64,000 nt of DNA from Primorskyibacter flagellatus (GTDB lineage: Bacteria; Pseudomonadota; Alphaproteobacteria; Rhodobacterales; Rhodobacteraceae), in assembly GCF_014638275.1 (NCBI RefSeq), contig NZ_BMFJ01000001.1:1352338-1416337 (forward strand), read 5' to 3'. The position numbers were made by a program, and so were the translations under genes. Positions 60,705-64,000 of this stretch are shown here, one piece after another (the first letter of the stretch is position 1; each line of letters starts with the position of its first letter). The notes beneath the pieces were generated by a model. The model made no database searches. It was not told the origin of the DNA and saw nothing but the letters and a program-made list of their open reading frames with translations.

Positions 60705-62036
60705 GTGAGGTCCCACATCCGCCCCGTCCTGCTGATCCTCGCGCTCGTTTTTGCGACGTTTCCGCGCAATCTGCCCGCCGCATCCCTGATCCGGGACGCG
60801 GACATTGAACATGCGCTCGGCGAATTGGCCAGCCCCATCCTGCGGGCGGCCGGGCTCAGCACCTCGCGGGTCGGCGTCTATGTCGTCAACGACAACAACA
60901 TGAACGCCTTCGTCCTGGACCCGACGGCGATCTACATCCATTCCGGCATGATCCTTCGGCTGACCTCCGCCGCCGAACTGCAGTCCGTCATCGCGCACGA
61001 GGCCGCGCATATTGCCAACGGGCATCTGGTGCGCCGCGCGACCAATATGCAGGCGACGAAGAACGTGATGATGCTGGGCATGGCGCTGTCGGCGGTTGCC
61101 GGCGTCGCCTCCGGGCGCGGGGACGTGGCCAGCGGGGTGGCGATCGGCATGACCTCTTCCGCGCAGCGGGTGTTCTTCGGGCATACGCGGGCCGAGGAAA
61201 GCGCCGCCGACCAGTCTGGCGTGCGCTTCATGGCCGTCGCCGGCGTGGACCCGCAGGGTGCCGTCAAGGTCATGGAGCTGTTCGCCGGGCAGGAGGCGTT
61301 GCCCGCGTCGCGCCAGGACGTCTACGCGCAGTCGCATCCCCTGTCGCGCGACCGGCTGCGTCAGCTGAAGGTGCTGGCGACGAAGTATTCCAAGGGACCG
61401 CGCCCCGATCCGCAGGCGGACTACTGGTTCGACCGCGCCAAGGGCAAGCTGTCAGCCTTCATCCGCAATCCCAAGTGGACCTTCCAGCGTCTGAACGACA
61501 GCCCGGCCCCGGACGTGCGTGCCATGCGCGAGGCGGTGGCCCATCACCGGCAGAACCAGACGAAGAAGGCACTGGCCGCGATGGACCGCGCCCGCGCCGC
61601 GCGGCCCGGCGATCCCTATTACGAGGAATTGCGGGGCCAGATCCTGCTGGAGTCGCGCAATTGGGGGGCCGCCGCCAATGCCTATGCCGCCGCGATGAAA
61701 GGCGATCCGCGCAATCCACTGATCCAGGCCGGGTACGGGCACGCCCTGCTGGCGCTTGGCGGGGCGGACCGGACCCGGCAGGCGATCCCCTATCTCGAAC
61801 GCGCGGTGGCGTCCGACTGGCGCAACAGCATGGCACTGCGCGATCTCGGAACGGCCTATGCCAAGTCCGGCAACCCCGGCATGGGCGCGCTGGTCACGGC
61901 GGATGCGCATGCGATGAACGGGCGCACGAAAGAGGCGCGGATCCTCGCCAAGCGCGCCGCAGACCTGCTGCCGAACGGGTCCGCCGGTTGGCAACGCGCG
62001 CAGGATGTGCTGAATGCCGTGGAAGACGCCGAATGA
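60705..62036 (+). CDS. M48 metallopeptidase with TPR domain (BepA-like)
   Basis: A 443-residue secreted protease. N-terminal signal peptide in VRSHIRPVLLILALVFATF; zinc motif HEAAH at residues 98-102; from ~230 onward TPR-like helices (MRRALAAMDRARAARPGDP type) as in BepA, the outer-membrane LPS/assembly quality-control protease. GTG 60705 is the most upstream start that keeps the signal peptide without the aminotransferase antisense. Followed 40 bases later by a DsbA-like gene; likely one transcript. Confidence 0.9.
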   Translation: MRSHIRPVLLILALVFATFPRNLPAASLIRDADIEHALGELASPILRAAGLSTSRVGVYVVNDNNMNAFVLDPTAIYIHSGMILRLTSAAELQSVIAHEAAHIANGHLVRRATNMQATKNVMMLGMALSAVAGVASGRGDVASGVAIGMTSSAQRVFFGHTRAEESAADQSGVRFMAVAGVDPQGAVKVMELFAGQEALPASRQDVYAQSHPLSRDRLRQLKVLATKYSKGPRPDPQADYWFDRAKGKLSAFIRNPKWTFQRLNDSPAPDVRAMREAVAHHRQNQTKKALAAMDRARAARPGDPYYEELRGQILLESRNWGAAANAYAAAMKGDPRNPLIQAGYGHALLALGGADRTRQAIPYLERAVASDWRNSMALRDLGTAYAKSGNPGMGALVTADAHAMNGRTKEARILAKRAADLLPNGSAGWQRAQDVLNAVEDAE

Positions 62037-62076
62037 CCCCGAGACCGACACCCGTCCCCTGCCCCGGAGGCCCCAG

Positions 62077-62820
62077 ATGACCCGACTTGTCCCCCTTGCC
62101 CTGATGGGCCTGCTGGCCGCACCGGCGCAGGCGCTTGACCTGACCGCGATGAGCGAGGCCGAACGCAAGGCCTTCCGCGAGGAGGTCCGCGCCTACCTGC
62201 TCGACAATCCGGAGGTCATCATGGAAGCGGTCGCCGTGCTGGAGGAACGCAAGGCCGCCGCGCAGGAAACCGACGACCTGAGCCTCGTGCGGGCGCATGC
62301 GGAGGCGATCTTCAACGACGGCTTCTCCTGGGTCGGCGGCAACCCCGAAGGCGACGTGACGGTGGTGGAATTCCTCGACTACCGCTGCGGCTACTGCCGC
62401 AAGGCATTTCAGGAGGTCAAGGAACTGGTCGAGGCGGATGGCAACATCCGCTTCGTGGTCAAGGAATTCCCCATCCTCGGCCAGGAGTCGCTCGACTCCT
62501 CGCGCTTTGCCATCGCGACGCGGCAGGCGGCCGGGGACGAGGCCTATGCGCTGATCCACGATGCGCTGATGGACTATCGCGGGGCCACCGACGAAGCGGC
62601 GCTGTCGCGTCTGGCCGAGGGGCTGGGCATCGATCCGGCTCCGGTCGTGGCCCGGCTGGAGGACCCCTCCGTGGACGAGGAGATTCGGCAGACCCGCGCG
62701 CTGGCGCAGGCGCTGCAGATCAACGGCACGCCGACCTTCGTCTTCGATGAGCAGATGATCCGGGGCTATGTGCCGCTCGACGCGATGACCGAAATCGTGT
62801 CGGAGCAGCGGGACGGGTGA
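62077..62820 (+). CDS. DsbA-family periplasmic thiol oxidoreductase
   Basis: A 247-residue protein: signal peptide ending AQA, a short helical domain (EERKAAAQETDDLSL), then a thioredoxin fold with the active-site motif CGYC at residues 104-107 in FLDYRCGYCRKAF and the cis-proline region NGTPTFVF. It likely oxidises or isomerises envelope disulfides. Start ATG 62077 with GGAGGCC upstream. The paralogue next to it overlaps its stop. Confidence 0.93.
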   Translation: MTRLVPLALMGLLAAPAQALDLTAMSEAERKAFREEVRAYLLDNPEVIMEAVAVLEERKAAAQETDDLSLVRAHAEAIFNDGFSWVGGNPEGDVTVVEFLDYRCGYCRKAFQEVKELVEADGNIRFVVKEFPILGQESLDSSRFAIATRQAAGDEAYALIHDALMDYRGATDEAALSRLAEGLGIDPAPVVARLEDPSVDEEIRQTRALAQALQINGTPTFVFDEQMIRGYVPLDAMTEIVSEQRDG

Positions 62821-63485
62821 TCCGCGCCGCTCTCCCGGCGCTGCTGCTTGCCGGACCTGTCGCGGCGGCCGGGCTGGACCTGAGCGAGGACCAGCGCGCG
62901 GCCTTCGGGAAGGAGGTCCGCGCGGCGCTGCTGGCCGATCCGGACCCGGTTGCGCGCGCCCTCGAGATCGATGCGCCGGACCTCTACGCCGAGGAGGCAC
63001 AGCAGGACCTGGACCGGATCGACGACCTTGCGGCGCTGTTTGCGCCGACGCCGCGCGGCATCGGGTCGGACACGCCGCGCCTGACCATCGTCTTCTTCGA
63101 AACCTATCCCTGCGCGGCCTGCGGTACGGCCTGGGCAGAGCTGGAGGCGCTTGTCGCCCGCCATCCCGACCTCCGCGTCGAACCGCGCTTTGCCGAAAGC
63201 TCCGGGGCGGCTCGATTGCTGCTTTCCCTCCTCGATCATCAGGGTGCCGGGGCCTATCACGCGGCGCGGGCAGAGATGCTGGCGGCCGGGGATGCCGAAG
63301 GGTTGCGGGCGCTGCTGGAGACGCGGGGATGGGTTCAGGACCGCATGCTGCGCCCTGCTCCGCAGGCAGAGGCCGGGGCGTTCCGGCGGCTGGAATTCAC
63401 GGAAACGCCCGCCTACGTCTTCCCGCGCATGATGCTGCAGGGCGCGATGCCGGGGGTTGTACTGGAGAAATACGTGACGGATTAG
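62817..63485 (+). CDS. second DsbA-like protein, diverged
   Basis: A 222-residue paralogue of the preceding gene, started by GTG 62817, which overlaps the TGA stop (GTGA). Signal peptide IRAALPALLLAGPVAAAG; the N-terminal LDLSEDQRAAFGKEVRAALLADP is a degenerate copy of the one upstream. The redox motif is CAAC (99-102) in ETYPCAACGTAW, with cis-Pro in ETPAYVF. Whether it is active, or acts as a partner, is unclear. A repeat-rich gap follows. Confidence 0.82.
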   Translation: MIRAALPALLLAGPVAAAGLDLSEDQRAAFGKEVRAALLADPDPVARALEIDAPDLYAEEAQQDLDRIDDLAALFAPTPRGIGSDTPRLTIVFFETYPCAACGTAWAELEALVARHPDLRVEPRFAESSGAARLLLSLLDHQGAGAYHAARAEMLAAGDAEGLRALLETRGWVQDRMLRPAPQAEAGAFRRLEFTETPAYVFPRMMLQGAMPGVVLEKYVTD

Positions 63486-63572
63486 GCGGTTGGCGGAGGG
63501 ATGACGGCGCTCGGTAGTCCGATCCTCCGCCGGGTCACAGTTGGGATTGATCCGTGGGTCTCCCTGCGCGCT

Positions 63573-63729
63573 GTCATCCTCGGGTCAAGTCCGAGGATGA
63601 CCGTGTGAGGGGTGGCGGGTTGAAAACCCGCCCTACGAAAGACGACGACGTCCGGACCGGCAACATCCCTGACCATCCCTGCGCAACAGGCCCCCTCCCC
63701 GCAGGGGAGAGGGTCAGGGTGAGGGGGCC
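63573..63729. repeat. cluster of three intergenic palindromic repeat families
   Basis: In sequence: GTCATCCTCGG-N7-CCGAGGATGAC (63573-63601, same family as 5183-5248); GGCGGGTT-GAA-AACCCGCC plus CTACG (63614-63636, same as 57392); and GGCCCCCTC...GAGGGGGCC (63689-63729) enclosing CTCCCC-GCA-GGGGAG. Three different REP-like elements side by side between the DsbA-like gene and ispG. Confidence 0.82.
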
Positions 63730-63752
63730 GCGCCGGCCCCGGTACAAGTCCC

Positions 63753-64000
63753 CTACTCCGCCGCTTCTTTCGCCCCCTGCGCCTCGATCTCCGCGGCCCG
63801 TTTTTCGACCTGCTCGACGATGTGGTCGATCATCCGGTCATTGCCCAGCTTGTGGCTCTGCTGTCCCGCCAGGTAGACCATGCCGGACCCGGCCCCGCCG
63901 CCGGTGAAGCCGACGTCGGTCATCAGGGCCTCTCCGGGGCCGTTGACGACGCAGCCGATGATCGACAGGGACATCGGCGTCTTGATGTGCTCCAGCCGCT
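63753..64000 (-). CDS. ispG: 4-hydroxy-3-methylbut-2-enyl diphosphate synthase, C-terminal part
   Basis: Non-mevalonate isoprenoid pathway enzyme, making HMBPP from MEcPP. Only the last ~81 residues are present: [28 protein letters not shown] contains one of the cysteines that bind the 4Fe-4S cluster ([10 protein letters not shown]), and the following [19 protein letters not shown] is typical. The 5' part of the gene lies beyond base 64000. Convergent with the DsbA-like gene across the repeat cluster. Confidence 0.93.
   Translation of the reverse strand, partial: RLEHIKTPMSLSIIGCVVNGPGEALMTDVGFTGGGAGSGMVYLAGQQSHKLGNDRMIDHIVEQVEKRAAEIEAQGAKEAAE

Overview
The window is high-GC chromosomal DNA from an alphaproteobacterium, most likely a Rhodobacterales (Roseobacter/Paracoccaceae-type) species. 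The evidence is the set of lineage-typical genes: CarD/CdnL next to FdxA, an S4-domain protein and an SUV3-like helicase, a 298-aa RpoH with an RpoH box, MmcB, DUF6476/DUF6324-like small proteins, a tRNA-His with A73 and no G-1, and four separate VPLPA-CTERM proteins. I see no prophage, insertion sequence, integrase or CRISPR array. The genus cannot be named from the sequence alone.

Layout. 1-2.4 kb: Entner-Doudoroff pair edd-eda (eda runs off the left edge). 2.4-8.6 kb: a MORN-like small gene, an RlmI-type methyltransferase translationally coupled to a PIN protein, then the histidine genes hisH, hisA, hisF and hisE interrupted by a DUF2147 gene and a small membrane protein. 8.6-9.8 kb: a candidate small RNA, rlmB and tRNA-Tyr. 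9.9-20 kb: accessory housekeeping genes, two VPLPA-CTERM proteins, a DUF2239/GIY-YIG divergent pair with an operator inside the promoter, metY, and a large GspL-like/GspC-like fusion protein. 20-25.5 kb: hppD with a divergent Lrp regulator, a Kef-type antiporter, cobT/cobS. 25.7-31 kb: carD, fdxA, S4 protein, helicase and TPR protein on the minus strand. 31-39.3 kb: SCP2 protein, alpha/beta hydrolase and pepF; VPLPA-CTERM protein; rpoH with a heat-shock-like promoter; RluA-family synthase; tRNA-His; mmcB. 39.4-47.9 kb: a two-gene membrane/ClpP-fold unit, an ArsR regulator, a probable 6S RNA, glnE, YbaK, DUF2852 with a twin operator, RDD protein and the N-end-rule leucyl/arginyl transferase. 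48-55 kb: another VPLPA-CTERM protein, a glycine-zipper protein and a complete TRAP transporter. 55-64 kb: ilvBN behind a leader-peptide attenuator, an XRE regulator, an aminotransferase, M48 peptidase, two DsbA-like proteins, a repeat cluster, and the 3' end of ispG.

How it fits together. Most of the content is core metabolism (sugar acid catabolism, histidine, methionine, branched-chain amino acids, cobalamin, isoprenoid), envelope quality control (M48, DsbA-like, ClpP-fold peptidase) and regulation (RpoH, CarD, GlnE, 6S RNA). The least explained parts are: the GspL/GspC-like orphan fusion; the membrane coiled-coil plus ClpP-fold operon; the 8.6-kb small RNA; the 19-bp operator pair before DUF2852; and several intergenic palindromic repeat families. 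All were found by reading; no database search or folding program was run.
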